Origin: an uncultured Pelagibacteraceae bacterium
GTDB taxonomy: Bacteria > Pseudomonadota > Alphaproteobacteria > Pelagibacterales > Pelagibacteraceae
Assembly (NCBI GenBank): GCA_902590465.1
Contig: CACIWX010000001.1
Span: 1 to 64,000, forward strand
Reading direction: 5' to 3'
DNA length: 64,000 nt
Position 1 is the stretch's first letter. Every line of letters begins with the position of its first letter. The translations under genes and the position numbers were made by a program. The notes under the pieces were generated by a model, which did not search any database, had not been told where the DNA came from, and was given only the letters and a program-made list of their open reading frames with translations. Positions 21,819 to 31,590 of the stretch are shown here, piece after piece.

Positions 21819-22736
21819 TTAGCTTGTTACTTTTAATGTTTTTTTTAAAAGAATAGAGAAATTTTTAGAATATAGCTTAATCCAATTCTTCATATGACCA
21901 CGAGCCCACGTATTTTGTCTTTTGGCGTACTGCCTAGTCTTAATATTGATAAGTTCTTTACATTCGTCTAACGAGATCTTTTCTTTAATAAATCGATTAA
22001 TTTCTTGAACACCTATCAATTTATTAGCCGATAAACTCTTATTCAGTCTTAATGTATTAAATTTTTTAACCTCACCTAAACAGTTTTCTTTAAACATAAG
22101 TTCAGTTCTATTTGAAATTTTCAGAAGTAAATCTTTTCTTGGAATATCAATAAAAACTTTTCTTAAATCAAAATCTAGAAAGTCTGATTTCGTTTTTTCA
22201 AACCAATCAAATAAAGATTTTTTTGTTTTTAATTTTACCTCATACGCTCTTTGCATTCTTTGAGAGTCTTTTGGATAAATTCTATCTTTAACTTTAGGAT
22301 CTAGCTCTAAAAGCTTCTCATAAAATTTTTTTGAGCCAATTGTCTTAAATAAAGCTCTTACATTATTTCTCGTTTTGGTATCTATATCCGGAATTTTACT
22401 TATTCCTTTAGTAATAGTGTTAAAATATAAACCAGTGCCCCCAACAATAATTGGAATTTTTTTCTTCTTTAAACATAAGTTAACTTTTTTTTTGACTTCT
22501 TTAACCCAATCGCCTGCTGAGAAATATTTTTTAACAGAAACTACGCCATACATATGATGTTTGATTTTTTTTGTTTCAGATCTTCTAGGCCTAGAGGATA
22601 AAATAGAAAACTCCTTATATATTTGCATGCTGTCAGCATTTATAATCTCTCCATTCATTTTTTTTGCTAAATGAATCGCTAATTTTGATTTTCCTGAAGC
22701 TGTTGGTCCTGCTAAGAGAATAATTTTTTTTGACAA
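21819..22736 (-). CDS. miaA: tRNA dimethylallyltransferase
   Basis: LLAGPTASGKSKLAIHLAKKMNGEIINADSMQIYKE. Confidence 0.93.
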   Translation of the reverse strand: MSKKIILLAGPTASGKSKLAIHLAKKMNGEIINADSMQIYKEFSILSSRPRRSETKKIKHHMYGVVSVKKYFSAGDWVKEVKKKVNLCLKKKKIPIIVGGTGLYFNTITKGISKIPDIDTKTRNNVRALFKTIGSKKFYEKLLELDPKVKDRIYPKDSQRMQRAYEVKLKTKKSLFDWFEKTKSDFLDFDLRKVFIDIPRKDLLLKISNRTELMFKENCLGEVKKFNTLRLNKSLSANKLIGVQEINRFIKEKISLDECKELINIKTRQYAKRQNTWARGHMKNWIKLYSKNFSILLKKTLKVTS

Positions 22737-22738
22737 AA

Positions 22739-24142
22739 TTAATTTATTTTTACACCAAGATATCTTCTTCTATTATTGTTATTAATTACTGTTAACAATA
22801 AAGTCTTTTCACCCTTTTTAAAAATTCCATTAACTATTTTATTTAAATCATCAGAATTTTTTACAGGAGTTTTTTGTACTTCAATTATTATATCATTTAC
22901 ACTTAAGAGATTAGCTAAAGGGCTTCGATTAGAAATTTCAGTAATCACAACTCCCTTAGTTTTTTTGCTTAGATTTCTATTGGTAACATCCTTCTCATTT
23001 AAATCTCTTACTGCTATTTTTAAACTTTGAATGTCTATATCCTTTTTAACAATTTTTGGTTTTGTTTCTTTAAATTCCTCTGATGTTTCAAGTCTTCCTA
23101 AAGTTAATCTTTTTGAGATTAATTTTTTATTTCTCCAAATTTTAAGTTCAACACTTTTTCCTACTTCTGTACTTGCAACAACATTTGGAAGTTTTTTCAT
23201 TGTGTTTATTTTTTTTCCATCAAATTCTAAAATAATATCACCTGCTTTTATTCCAGCTTTTTCTGCTGGACTATTTTGGCCAACGCTCGCCACAAGAGCT
23301 CCTTCAGGTTTTTTTAATTTTTCAACATCTGCAATTTCTTTGGTTACTTCCTGAATCCTTACACCCAACCATCCTCTTTTTGTTTCACCAAATTTTATTA
23401 ATTGATCAATTACATTTGATGCTGCGTTAGCTGGTATTGCAAAACCGATTCCAATCGATCCTGATTGACCTGGAGCTATGATTGCGGTGTTAACTCCGAT
23501 TACCTCTCCTTTAAGATTAAATAACGGTCCACCAGAATTACCTTGGTTGATTGATGCATCAGTTTGAATAAAATCTTCATATCGCGTTAAACCAATTTGC
23601 CTGTTTCTTGCTGAGATTATTCCGGACGTTACTGTTCCACCTAAACCAAATGGGTTACCAATAGCAACAACCCAATCTCCCACTCTTGCTTTTGTTGAAT
23701 CACCAAAACTGACAGGTTTAAATTTATCTTTAGTTTTAATTTTTAAAACCGCAAGATCCATATAAGGATCAGCACCTATGACTTCAGCATTATATTCTTT
23801 ATCTCCCACTCGTATTAAAATATCTTCTGCATCGGCAATCACATGATTATTTGTAATTACGATACCATCTTCTTTAATAATAAACCCAGAACCTAGAGAT
23901 GATGCTTTTCTTTCTGTTGGTCTTTCAAAATCTTTAAACATTTCACCAAATGGTGAACCTGGGGGAAATTGAAATGGAAATTGATTTGTAGGTGTTCTAA
24001 CAGTTTGAGTTGTTGAAATATTTACCACTGATGGCATCAATTTTTCTGCTAAATCAGCAAAAGAACTTGGAACTGCTTTAGCTTGAATAGATGAAAAATT
24101 TAAAATTAATAATACAAAAAATATTTTCTTTAGAATATTCAT
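22739..24142 (-). CDS. degP: Do-like periplasmic serine protease
   Basis: Trypsin-like domain with GNSGGPLFN plus two PDZ domains. Confidence 0.93.
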   Translation of the reverse strand: MNILKKIFFVLLILNFSSIQAKAVPSSFADLAEKLMPSVVNISTTQTVRTPTNQFPFQFPPGSPFGEMFKDFERPTERKASSLGSGFIIKEDGIVITNNHVIADAEDILIRVGDKEYNAEVIGADPYMDLAVLKIKTKDKFKPVSFGDSTKARVGDWVVAIGNPFGLGGTVTSGIISARNRQIGLTRYEDFIQTDASINQGNSGGPLFNLKGEVIGVNTAIIAPGQSGSIGIGFAIPANAASNVIDQLIKFGETKRGWLGVRIQEVTKEIADVEKLKKPEGALVASVGQNSPAEKAGIKAGDIILEFDGKKINTMKKLPNVVASTEVGKSVELKIWRNKKLISKRLTLGRLETSEEFKETKPKIVKKDIDIQSLKIAVRDLNEKDVTNRNLSKKTKGVVITEISNRSPLANLLSVNDIIIEVQKTPVKNSDDLNKIVNGIFKKGEKTLLLTVINNNNRRRYLGVKIN

Positions 24143-24143
24143 G

Positions 24144-24329
24144 TTAATTTTTTATATACCAAATTATTAAAAAACCGATAATCAAAAAAAACAACCCGAA
24201 TGATCTCAGTTTATTTTCTGGTGTATTTTTGATCATCTCTAACATATTTTTTATTCTTGACGGGAAAATGGCAAGGAAAAGACCTTCTATAAAGAAAAGC
24301 AATCCGATTGCAGTAATAAGCTCTTTCAC
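24144..24329 (-). CDS. DUF2065-like small membrane protein
   Basis: 61 aa, GLLFFIEGLFLAIFPSRIKNMLEMI; between hflC and degP. Confidence 0.7.
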   Translation of the reverse strand: MKELITAIGLLFFIEGLFLAIFPSRIKNMLEMIKNTPENKLRSFGLFFLIIGFLIIWYIKN

Positions 24330-24341
24330 AAAGTGATTAGT

Positions 24342-25217
24342 TTATCTTTTAATATTTGGCTTTACAGATTTACCAAAAAATTTAAAGAATTCGCTGTCAG
24401 GAGATAATACAAGTGAAGTTTCTCCACCGATTAGCGCTTTTTCATAAGCCTGCATTGCTCTGTAAAATGCAAAAAACTGAGGATCTCTTCCGAAGGCATT
24501 AGCAAAAATTTTATTTCTTTCACCGTCACCTTCTCCTTTCATAATTTCTGACTTCTTATTAGCTTCTGCTAAAATTACTGTTACATCTTTATCTGCTGTT
24601 GATCTAATTTTTTGTGCTATCTCAGCTCCTTGTGCTCTAAACTCTTTAGCTTCTCTCTCCCTTTCAGTTTGCATTCTTTTGTAAATAGCTTCACTGTTTG
24701 CTGGGGGTAAATCAGCTCTTTTAATTCTAACATCTACAATTTGAATTCCAAAATTCTCTGCCTCTTGATTTACCTGAGATTGAATGTCTTGCATTTGTCT
24801 TGCTCTATCAGTTGATAATAAAGTCGCTAATTCTTGTGTACCCAATACACCTCTTATTCTAGAGTTTATGATTGTAGAAAGTCTTGATCTAGCAACTCTT
24901 TCATTTCCGACAGAAATATAGAATTTTAATGGATCAACAATTTTAAATCTTGCAAAAGCATCAACAATTAATCTCTTTTGGTCTGCGGCAATTACTTCTT
25001 CTGGATCGTTATCTAAGTTTAAAATTCTTTTATCTAGATAAACAACGTTTTGAATAAATGGTAATTTAAAGTTTAATCCTGCTTTAGTTATAATTTTTTT
25101 AGGGTCACCAAATTGAAGAACTATTGCTTGGCTAATCTCTTGAACTACAAATAAACATTGAAATACTACTACCGCTATTAAAACTATTGCAGGAATTATA
25201 AGTTTAACACCTCTCAT
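24342..25217 (-). CDS. hflC: HflC, SPFH-domain protease modulator
   Basis: SPFH domain; KRLIVDAFARFKIVDPLKFY. Confidence 0.92.
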   Translation of the reverse strand: MRGVKLIIPAIVLIAVVVFQCLFVVQEISQAIVLQFGDPKKIITKAGLNFKLPFIQNVVYLDKRILNLDNDPEEVIAADQKRLIVDAFARFKIVDPLKFYISVGNERVARSRLSTIINSRIRGVLGTQELATLLSTDRARQMQDIQSQVNQEAENFGIQIVDVRIKRADLPPANSEAIYKRMQTEREREAKEFRAQGAEIAQKIRSTADKDVTVILAEANKKSEIMKGEGDGERNKIFANAFGRDPQFFAFYRAMQAYEKALIGGETSLVLSPDSEFFKFFGKSVKPNIKR

Positions 25218-26332
25218 TAATTATTTCCTCCTGATTTTTTTAATTCAGGTAATGGTAAATAAGGAACTACTCCTGAGCCAGACTCTTTATCTATGATCAC
25301 TTTATCTATATCAGCTAAAACTTTTTCCATAGTTTCTAAATACATTCTCTCTTGGGTTACTTGTTTTGCATTTTTGTATTCATTATATATCGCTAAAAAT
25401 CTACTAGCTTCACCTTCTGCCTTTGCAACAACTTCTTTTTTATAGGCTTCAGCTTGTTGTAAAACTTGTTCTGCTTCCCCTCTTGCTCTTGGTATCACAT
25501 CATTAGCATAAGCCTCGGCTTCATTCTTTGATCTTTCTCTATCAGCCCTGGCAGCCTGCACATCACGGAATGCATCAATAACTTGCTCAGGTGGATCGGC
25601 TTGTTGAGTTTGAACTTGTGTGATTTGTATACCTGAACCATACTCATCTAAAATTATCTGTGTAATTTCTTGAACTTCTAATTCAATTTTCGATCTACCC
25701 TCAGTTAAAATATTTTGAATTCTATTTTTTGCTATAACTTCTCTCATAGCTGTTTCTGAAGCTGCTTTAACTGTTTCGATTGGACTTTGAATATTAAATA
25801 AAAATTTCTGAGCGTCTTTTATTACCCAGAACACAGAGTAGTTTATATCTACAATATTTTCATCACCTGTTAACATTAAACTTTCTTCAGGAACATTTCC
25901 TACTCCAGAAGATCTACCAGTGTCACTTGCAGGTCTAAAACCTACATCAACTCTATTAACCTTAGTAACTTTAGGAGTTAATACTCTCTCGAATGGTGTT
26001 GGAAAGTGATAATGTAATCCTGGTTGAGTAGTATTCACATATTTTCCAAATCTTAGAACAACACCTTGTTCATCGGGTAAAACTCTATAAAGACCACTCG
26101 CTACATAAAGAACAGCTAAAATTAATAAACCAATTATTATTGGACGTGAACCACCTGATTTTCCGCCAGAAAATTTATTAATCGTTTTTTGAAAATTTTT
26201 AATAATGTCATCAAGATTTGGTGGATCTTGTCTTGAACCTGATCCATTTCCACCCGGCATACGCCCGCCGCCTCCTGGAGGAGGTGACCCCCATGGAGAT
26301 TGGTTTTTGAAAATTTTGTCTTTAAAGCTCAT
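25217..26332 (-). CDS. hflK: HflK, SPFH-domain protease modulator
   Basis: Gly-rich N-terminus, VLRFGKYVNTTQPGLHYHFPTPFE. Confidence 0.92.
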   Translation of the reverse strand: MSFKDKIFKNQSPWGSPPPGGGGRMPGGNGSGSRQDPPNLDDIIKNFQKTINKFSGGKSGGSRPIIIGLLILAVLYVASGLYRVLPDEQGVVLRFGKYVNTTQPGLHYHFPTPFERVLTPKVTKVNRVDVGFRPASDTGRSSGVGNVPEESLMLTGDENIVDINYSVFWVIKDAQKFLFNIQSPIETVKAASETAMREVIAKNRIQNILTEGRSKIELEVQEITQIILDEYGSGIQITQVQTQQADPPEQVIDAFRDVQAARADRERSKNEAEAYANDVIPRARGEAEQVLQQAEAYKKEVVAKAEGEASRFLAIYNEYKNAKQVTQERMYLETMEKVLADIDKVIIDKESGSGVVPYLPLPELKKSGGNN

Positions 26333-26386
26333 GACACTTTATATAGTGACTTTTAATACAAAAACAAGTTAAGTAAGAGCGATATA

Positions 26387-27214
26387 ATGTCTGAAAAAAA
26401 AGTAGAAATGAGCAAAACAATGAGAGAAAAGCTTGCTCCAAAGAAATTTATCAAAACTCCCATAAATGGGACTAAAAATACAATATTAGTTTCTAGTGCA
26501 AAAGGCGGTGTAGGTAAATCTACGGTCGCAATTAATCTTGCCTTTGCTCTTCAAAATCTAGGTTTAAAAATTGGTCTCTTAGATGCTGATGTTTATGGAC
26601 CCTCTTTACCAAAATTAATTAACTTAAATGAAAAACCTAAAAGCGAGGATGGTAAAACAATGACTCCTTTAGAAAAATATAATGCACAATTCATGTCTAT
26701 GGGATTTTTGGTTGATGAGCAAACTCCAATGATTTGGAGAGGTCCAATGGTAATTAGTGCGATTAAAACAATGACACAAAAAGTTTTGTGGAAAGATAGA
26801 GATGTTATTATCATCGATATGCCGCCAGGAACTGGGGATACTCAATTAACATTTGCACAAGAAGTAAAAGTTGATGGAGCAATTATTGTTTCAACACCGC
26901 AAGATCTTGCATTGTTAGATGTTAAAAGAGGAATTCAAATGTTTGATAAAACAGGTGTAAAAATTTTAGGATTAATTGATAATATGAGTTATTTTAAGGG
27001 CGATGATGGTAAAGATTATAAAATTTTTGGAGAAAGCGGTGTAGAAAAAACTGCAAAAGAATTTGATAAAAAATTTTTAGGTCATATTCCTATTCATCGA
27101 GATTTAAGAAATTCAGCTGATAAAGGTGATCCATTAACACACTCTAATCCTGATCATGAGGTTTCAAAATTATTTAAAAATATAGCTGAAAAAATTAAAC
27201 AATCTTTTCTTTAA
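26387..27214 (+). CDS. mrp: Mrp/ApbC Fe-S cluster carrier ATPase
   Basis: [37 protein letters not shown]. Confidence 0.92.
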   Translation: MSEKKVEMSKTMREKLAPKKFIKTPINGTKNTILVSSAKGGVGKSTVAINLAFALQNLGLKIGLLDADVYGPSLPKLINLNEKPKSEDGKTMTPLEKYNAQFMSMGFLVDEQTPMIWRGPMVISAIKTMTQKVLWKDRDVIIIDMPPGTGDTQLTFAQEVKVDGAIIVSTPQDLALLDVKRGIQMFDKTGVKILGLIDNMSYFKGDDGKDYKIFGESGVEKTAKEFDKKFLGHIPIHRDLRNSADKGDPLTHSNPDHEVSKLFKNIAEKIKQSFL

Positions 27215-28142
27215 AATCAAAAGAAACCATTAATTCATTCCATTCTCTCTTTGAAAGACCGGAACTTTCAAAGCTAACTTTTTTACCTTTTGCCATTTGT
27301 TGAATAACTTTTTTTCCTTTAGCAGATACATGTACAGCACCCACTCTATAATCTAAAAATGCAGAATGTGTTATGGGAACCCATTTTTTAACGGTGTCTA
27401 ACATAGCTTCAGCATAAACTCTTATTTCATATTGAGCATGGCTATCAGCTCTTAAGAATAAAAAATTAAGTAAATTTAATAAATCTGTTTTCCAGTACCA
27501 CTGAGTATAAGAATTTAAAGTTAGATTCATTCTTGCTAATTCTCTTGCAAGACCAGCTTTACTTTCATCTATAGTGCTTCCATCAAATCTTTCATTAAGC
27601 ATTTTTTCATAATTGTCATAAGTTCTTGTTGCATCTTCTTTTAAAATTTTTAAAACTTCATCAGCTTGCTCTCCTGTAATCAAATCTCCTCTACCTTGCC
27701 TGTTAGTATTTGATTGAGCTGATAATTGATCTTTAGCTGGAATGTAGAACTCCTTATCTAATATTGAATATCTCGCTGAATATTCATTCACATTTGCAGT
27801 TCTATGTCTTATCCATTGTCGAGCAATAAAGATTGGTAGTTTTACATGGTATTTTATTTCACACATCTCAAAAGGTGTTGAGTGCCAATGTCTCATTAAA
27901 TATTTGATTAAACCCTCGTCTGTGGAAACTTTTTTTGTACCTTTTCCATAAGAAACTCTCGCAGATTGAACTATTGAACTATCATCCCCCATATAGTCAA
28001 CCACACGAACAAAACCATGATCTAAAACCGGTATTGCTTCATAGAGAATTTTTTCTAATTGAATAGAAGTAACTCTTTTTGTTTGATTTTTTTGAGCTTG
28101 TTGGTCAGAAATTTCTTGTCTTTGTTCTTTTGTTAATTTCAT
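27195..28142 (-). CDS. thyX: Flavin-dependent thymidylate synthase
   Basis: [19 protein letters not shown] matches the ThyX RHR-x7-S motif. Confidence 0.95.
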   Translation of the reverse strand: MKLTKEQRQEISDQQAQKNQTKRVTSIQLEKILYEAIPVLDHGFVRVVDYMGDDSSIVQSARVSYGKGTKKVSTDEGLIKYLMRHWHSTPFEMCEIKYHVKLPIFIARQWIRHRTANVNEYSARYSILDKEFYIPAKDQLSAQSNTNRQGRGDLITGEQADEVLKILKEDATRTYDNYEKMLNERFDGSTIDESKAGLARELARMNLTLNSYTQWYWKTDLLNLLNFLFLRADSHAQYEIRVYAEAMLDTVKKWVPITHSAFLDYRVGAVHVSAKGKKVIQQMAKGKKVSFESSGLSKREWNELMVSFDFKEKIV

Positions 28143-28228
28143 TAAGTTCTTTTAGTGTTTTATAAAAATATATTTATATAGTCGAATGTTGTAAAAATGA
28201 ATACAATTAGTTAACCAATAAATTTAAA

Positions 28229-29830
28229 ATGTTAATAAATAAAAAGTTGATATACGGTAATAACTTACACTTCATTTTTTTCTTTATTCTTTCTCTAAAC
28301 TATTTGATTCCGTTGTTATTGTTTGGTCAACCAACTCTATTTTATGTTGATACGCTTGACTCTGAAATTGTTTATAACTCTATAATCGGTAAATTATTAA
28401 AAGGAGATAATGAAGCAATAAAATTATTTTTAAATGGAGAAATAGACCCTCTATATTTAAGAAGAGTTTTTCAACCTTTTTCATTTCTATATGCATTATT
28501 CTCAATTGAAATTGCATATTGGTTTATAGATATTTTAGTAAAATTAACTTCCTACATTTGTTTTTACATTTTAGCGAAAAAAATTAATCAAAATAATTTA
28601 TTTTGTGGCTTAGTTTCTTGCCTATATGCTTCTTCAAATTATCCTTCTCATGAGGGATTTGGATTAGCTTTTTTCCCTTACTTAATTTATTTAATATTGT
28701 TCAAAGAACAACTGAGAATAAAACATTATATAATTTTATTCTTTTTTGGTCTAAATACAGAAGTTCTTTTTGGAGGTTTTGCGTTACCTAGTTTAATTTT
28801 TTTAATTATTCTATTATCAAAAAATATTAATTTTAAAAAAATATTTAAGATACTTATTGCTTTTTTAAGTCCGATGATCTTTGTAAATTTTAACCTTATT
28901 TACATGGCTTTAAGCAATTTTGAATTTCATAGAGATGAATTTATACGAGAGTCAAACTCAATGTATCAAAGTTTTAGTTTATTTTTAAACACCCTTTTTC
29001 CAATTCCAAATGTTAAAAAAGTTGACTACTCATTTATACAAACATTGCCATACACTTTATATGTAGTTCCAACAATTGTTTATTCTTTTTTTACTAATGA
29101 TAAAAACGTAAGAAAAATTTTAATAGTTTTACTGTCTACTATTATATTTACTGTCTCTTTAAAGAGTGCTTTTATAAGTGAGTTAGTAAATAATTTTATT
29201 TTATTAAATAAAATTTCATGGGGTTATTTAAGTAGATCATATTATCTTCTTTACTGTCTTATGATTATCTACATTTTAAGAAATGAAATAAAATTTTTTT
29301 TAAAAATATTATTATTTTTTATTACATTTAGTTTACTTATTTTTCAAATTGATTCATCTTTAGTTCCTTTTTATAAAAGCAAAATAAAAAAAATAGAGAA
29401 TTATCAAAATTTATATACTTTTGAAGGTTATTATAATTTTCATAATTATAAAAAAATAAAAGAAATAGTTAAAAATGAGAGAACTATTTCAGTAGGTTTA
29501 GATCCAATGGTAGCAGTAATTCATGAAATTTATGTTTTAGACGGTTACCATAGCATTTATCCCTTACATTATAAAAAAAAATTTAGAAAAATTATTGAAC
29601 CAGAATTAAATTTGAACTCAAACTATAAAAAATATTTTGATGATTGGGGTAGTAGAGTTTATACTTCTTTGTATAGACCAAAGTATCCTGAAAAATATCA
29701 GTTAAACTACGATTCAGCAAAAAGTTTAGGTGCAAGATATATTATTTCAAGCATCTCTTTAAACTCAAAATCTTTGAAATTGATTTTTGGCGACTGTAAA
29801 AACGGTTTTTGTTTATACAAAATTTTATAA
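28229..29830 (+). CDS. Polytopic membrane protein of unknown function (possibly DUF6044-like)
   Basis: About 10 hydrophobic segments then a soluble C-terminal tail; next to ssrA. Confidence 0.6.
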   Translation: MLINKKLIYGNNLHFIFFFILSLNYLIPLLLFGQPTLFYVDTLDSEIVYNSIIGKLLKGDNEAIKLFLNGEIDPLYLRRVFQPFSFLYALFSIEIAYWFIDILVKLTSYICFYILAKKINQNNLFCGLVSCLYASSNYPSHEGFGLAFFPYLIYLILFKEQLRIKHYIILFFFGLNTEVLFGGFALPSLIFLIILLSKNINFKKIFKILIAFLSPMIFVNFNLIYMALSNFEFHRDEFIRESNSMYQSFSLFLNTLFPIPNVKKVDYSFIQTLPYTLYVVPTIVYSFFTNDKNVRKILIVLLSTIIFTVSLKSAFISELVNNFILLNKISWGYLSRSYYLLYCLMIIYILRNEIKFFLKILLFFITFSLLIFQIDSSLVPFYKSKIKKIENYQNLYTFEGYYNFHNYKKIKEIVKNERTISVGLDPMVAVIHEIYVLDGYHSIYPLHYKKKFRKIIEPELNLNSNYKKYFDDWGSRVYTSLYRPKYPEKYQLNYDSAKSLGARYIISSISLNSKSLKLIFGDCKNGFCLYKIL

Positions 29831-29867
29831 AACAATTTTCAAAACTTCAATTTTGCAATATAATGGT

Positions 29868-30142
29868 TTTGTTGTTTACCAACTATGACGATAAACGAAT
29901 TTCGTAATAAACATTACGGACGTGGGGGCAGTACCCACCACCTCCACCATAATTTGCGGGGGTGAATTAGGATCGACGGATGTCTAAAGGCTATTCTTTC
30001 GTACGAGATGGTTCCGACGTAACGGGCCAATTTACAAATGCTAACGAAAGTTACGCACTTGCAGCTTAATTAACTTTGTTAATTAAGTAACGGGGTCTGG
30101 GGCACCTGGCAACAGAACGCCCCTGCGTATTGGCGTTAACAC
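29868..30142 (+). ncRNA. ssrA: Permuted two-piece alphaproteobacterial tmRNA; ends approximate
   Basis: Acceptor piece ...GTGGGGGCAGTACCCACCACCTCCACCA precedes coding piece GCGGGGGTGAATTAGGATCGACGG; tag ORF 30040-30069 = ANESYALAA*; CACCTNGCAACAGAAC pseudoknot motif. Confidence 0.92.
30093..30124 (+). repeat. tmRNA pseudoknot-derived repeat, copy A (within ssrA)
   Basis: gggtctggggcacctggcaacagaacgcccct. Confidence 0.85.
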
Positions 30143-30169
30143 TTATTAATTCACAATTTTTTTTAATTA

Positions 30170-30197
30170 GATCACAATAGGATCACACTGAACAAAG
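30170..30197. repeat. GATCACA/TGTGATC element, copy 1
   Basis: gatcacaataggatcacactgaacaaag; 24/28 identical to 31248-31275. Confidence 0.75.
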
Positions 30198-30219
30198 ACA
30201 AATCTTGTTCGCGGGGGAA

Positions 30220-30414
30220 TTAATGTGGTCCACCTAGTCTAGTAGAGAGAACAATAAGAAAAATAATAACTCCAATGATTATTGCTATTTCAACACCAAA
30301 AATAAAATAACTGATTAGTGCACCTACGATTGCAATTAAAAAGAAAGGATTTAGCATTAATCCTAAAATTAAAATGATGAAACCTATTAGCCAAAATAAT
30401 AAGATTGGATCCAT
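30220..30414 (-). CDS. Small hydrophobic membrane protein
   Basis: 64 aa, almost entirely transmembrane. Confidence 0.5.
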   Translation of the reverse strand: MDPILLFWLIGFIILILGLMLNPFFLIAIVGALISYFIFGVEIAIIIGVIIFLIVLSTRLGGPH

Positions 30415-30417
30415 AAA

Positions 30418-30747
30418 TTATTTTTTTTTATAATTTAGTTCAGCTCCTTCAAGATAAAAGCATCTCCAACCAAAATTCAACGCTTTTATTCTATCATTTT
30501 TTGATAGGTATATTTGAGGATATTCACCTTTATAAAAAAGTTTTTGTCCTGAGTCCGTATAAGTGATATCTCCGTTTTTTAAAACTTTATCAATTTTCCA
30601 TCCGTCATAAACATATCGATATAAATCTTTTTCATCTGAACATTTAACCCATTCACGATCTTCAGGTGCAAAAATTAAAGCTAAAACGATTGCAATAAAA
30701 AATGAAAGAAAAATTGAGAGGAAAAAGTATTTAAAGATTTTAATCAC
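30418..30747 (-). CDS. Hypothetical membrane-anchored protein
   Basis: N-terminal TM followed by a soluble domain; 109 aa. Confidence 0.5.
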   Translation of the reverse strand: MIKIFKYFFLSIFLSFFIAIVLALIFAPEDREWVKCSDEKDLYRYVYDGWKIDKVLKNGDITYTDSGQKLFYKGEYPQIYLSKNDRIKALNFGWRCFYLEGAELNYKKK

Positions 30748-30822
30748 TAATCTTTTTTTATTGTTTAACTTAGGCGCAAATTAGGTTCAATTAAGACAGA
30801 ACCACGATCGCTAAAAGTTTTT

Positions 30823-31023
30823 TCATTTAAATGAGTCGATTATATAAAAAAGAGCTATGCGTATAATAACAGGCAAAGCAACTGCAAACACTAAACCAAA
30901 AAAAATTTGTGTTGTATCTCCTTTATTAATGCCTCCAATAACAAGTAGTGCACCTAATGCAATCCATATCCAAAAACCTACATTAACTATTGCTTTAAGT
31001 CCTCTTCCGATATTCATGATCAC
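30823..31023 (-). CDS. Small two-TM protein (ATG at 31019 more likely than GTG 31023)
   Basis: MNIGRGLKAIVNVGFWIWIALGALLVIGG... Confidence 0.45.
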   Translation of the reverse strand: MIMNIGRGLKAIVNVGFWIWIALGALLVIGGINKGDTTQIFFGLVFAVALPVIIRIALFYIIDSFK

Positions 31024-31067
31024 ACCCGCTCAATATCAAACCCGAAACTATAATTGATAAAATTTTT

Positions 31068-31253
31068 TCAATTATAAATTTTCTCTTTTTCTTTTTGATC
31101 TAAATTAATGAAGAACCAATCAGAGATAAGATATTCTTCTAGATATTTAGTTCTAAAAAAAAATTCTTTTTCATCAAAACTATTAAAATAAGCTTCTAAT
31201 TCTTTTTCTAATTTCTTCATAATAACACTATATCCGGACTCACTGGCGATCAC
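31068..31253 (-). CDS. Hypothetical small acidic protein (start probably internal, MKKLEKELEAYF)
   Basis: ORF only. Confidence 0.35.
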   Translation of the reverse strand: MIASESGYSVIMKKLEKELEAYFNSFDEKEFFFRTKYLEEYLISDWFFINLDQKEKEKIYN

Positions 31254-31275
31254 AATACGATCACACCCAGCAAAG
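31248..31275. repeat. GATCACA/TGTGATC element, copy 2
   Basis: gatcacaatacgatcacacccagcaaag. Confidence 0.75.
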
Positions 31276-31326
31276 AAATAGCCGTTTTTTATGTTCTAGA
31301 ATTGTTGTATAACGTTAAAAGGTTAA

Positions 31327-31351
31327 GGGCACCTGGCAACAGAACGCCCCT
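31327..31351 (+). repeat. tmRNA pseudoknot-derived repeat, copy B
   Basis: gggcacctggcaacagaacgcccct, identical to ssrA internal sequence. Confidence 0.9.
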
Positions 31352-31358
31352 TTTAAAA

Positions 31359-31376
31359 GCACCTGGCAACAGAACG
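31359..31376 (+). repeat. tmRNA pseudoknot-derived repeat, copy C (truncated)
   Basis: gcacctggcaacagaacg. Confidence 0.85.
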
Positions 31377-31414
31377 AGCCATGATGTATATTACTATTAA
31401 CGAAAGGAATCAAA

Positions 31415-31465
31415 ATGGCGGAAGTTTTTATAGTTATAGTTATAATTGGCTATTTCTTTGGTTAA
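31415..31465 (+). CDS. 16-aa hydrophobic micro-ORF MAEVFIVIVIIGYFFG
   Basis: SD-like AAAGGA 6-7 nt upstream of ATG; lies between repeat copies C and D. Confidence 0.3.
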   Translation: MAEVFIVIVIIGYFFG

Positions 31466-31477
31466 ATTTTATTTTGA

Positions 31478-31508
31478 GGTCTGGGGCACCTAGCAACAGA
31501 ACGCCCCT
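31478..31508 (+). repeat. tmRNA pseudoknot-derived repeat, copy D
   Basis: ggtctggggcacctagcaacagaacgcccct; one mismatch to the ssrA copy. Confidence 0.9.
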
Positions 31509-31590
31509 AAAAAATATATTTGTCTCCTAAATAAATTAATATTCCAACAGCAACACCAAGCAATATCCAATAATAATTATCTTTTATCAT
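31507..31590 (-). CDS. 27-aa single-TM micro-[30 protein letters not shown]
   Basis: Complete ORF ending in repeat copy D. Confidence 0.3.
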   Translation of the reverse strand: MIKDNYYWILLGVAVGILIYLGDKYIF

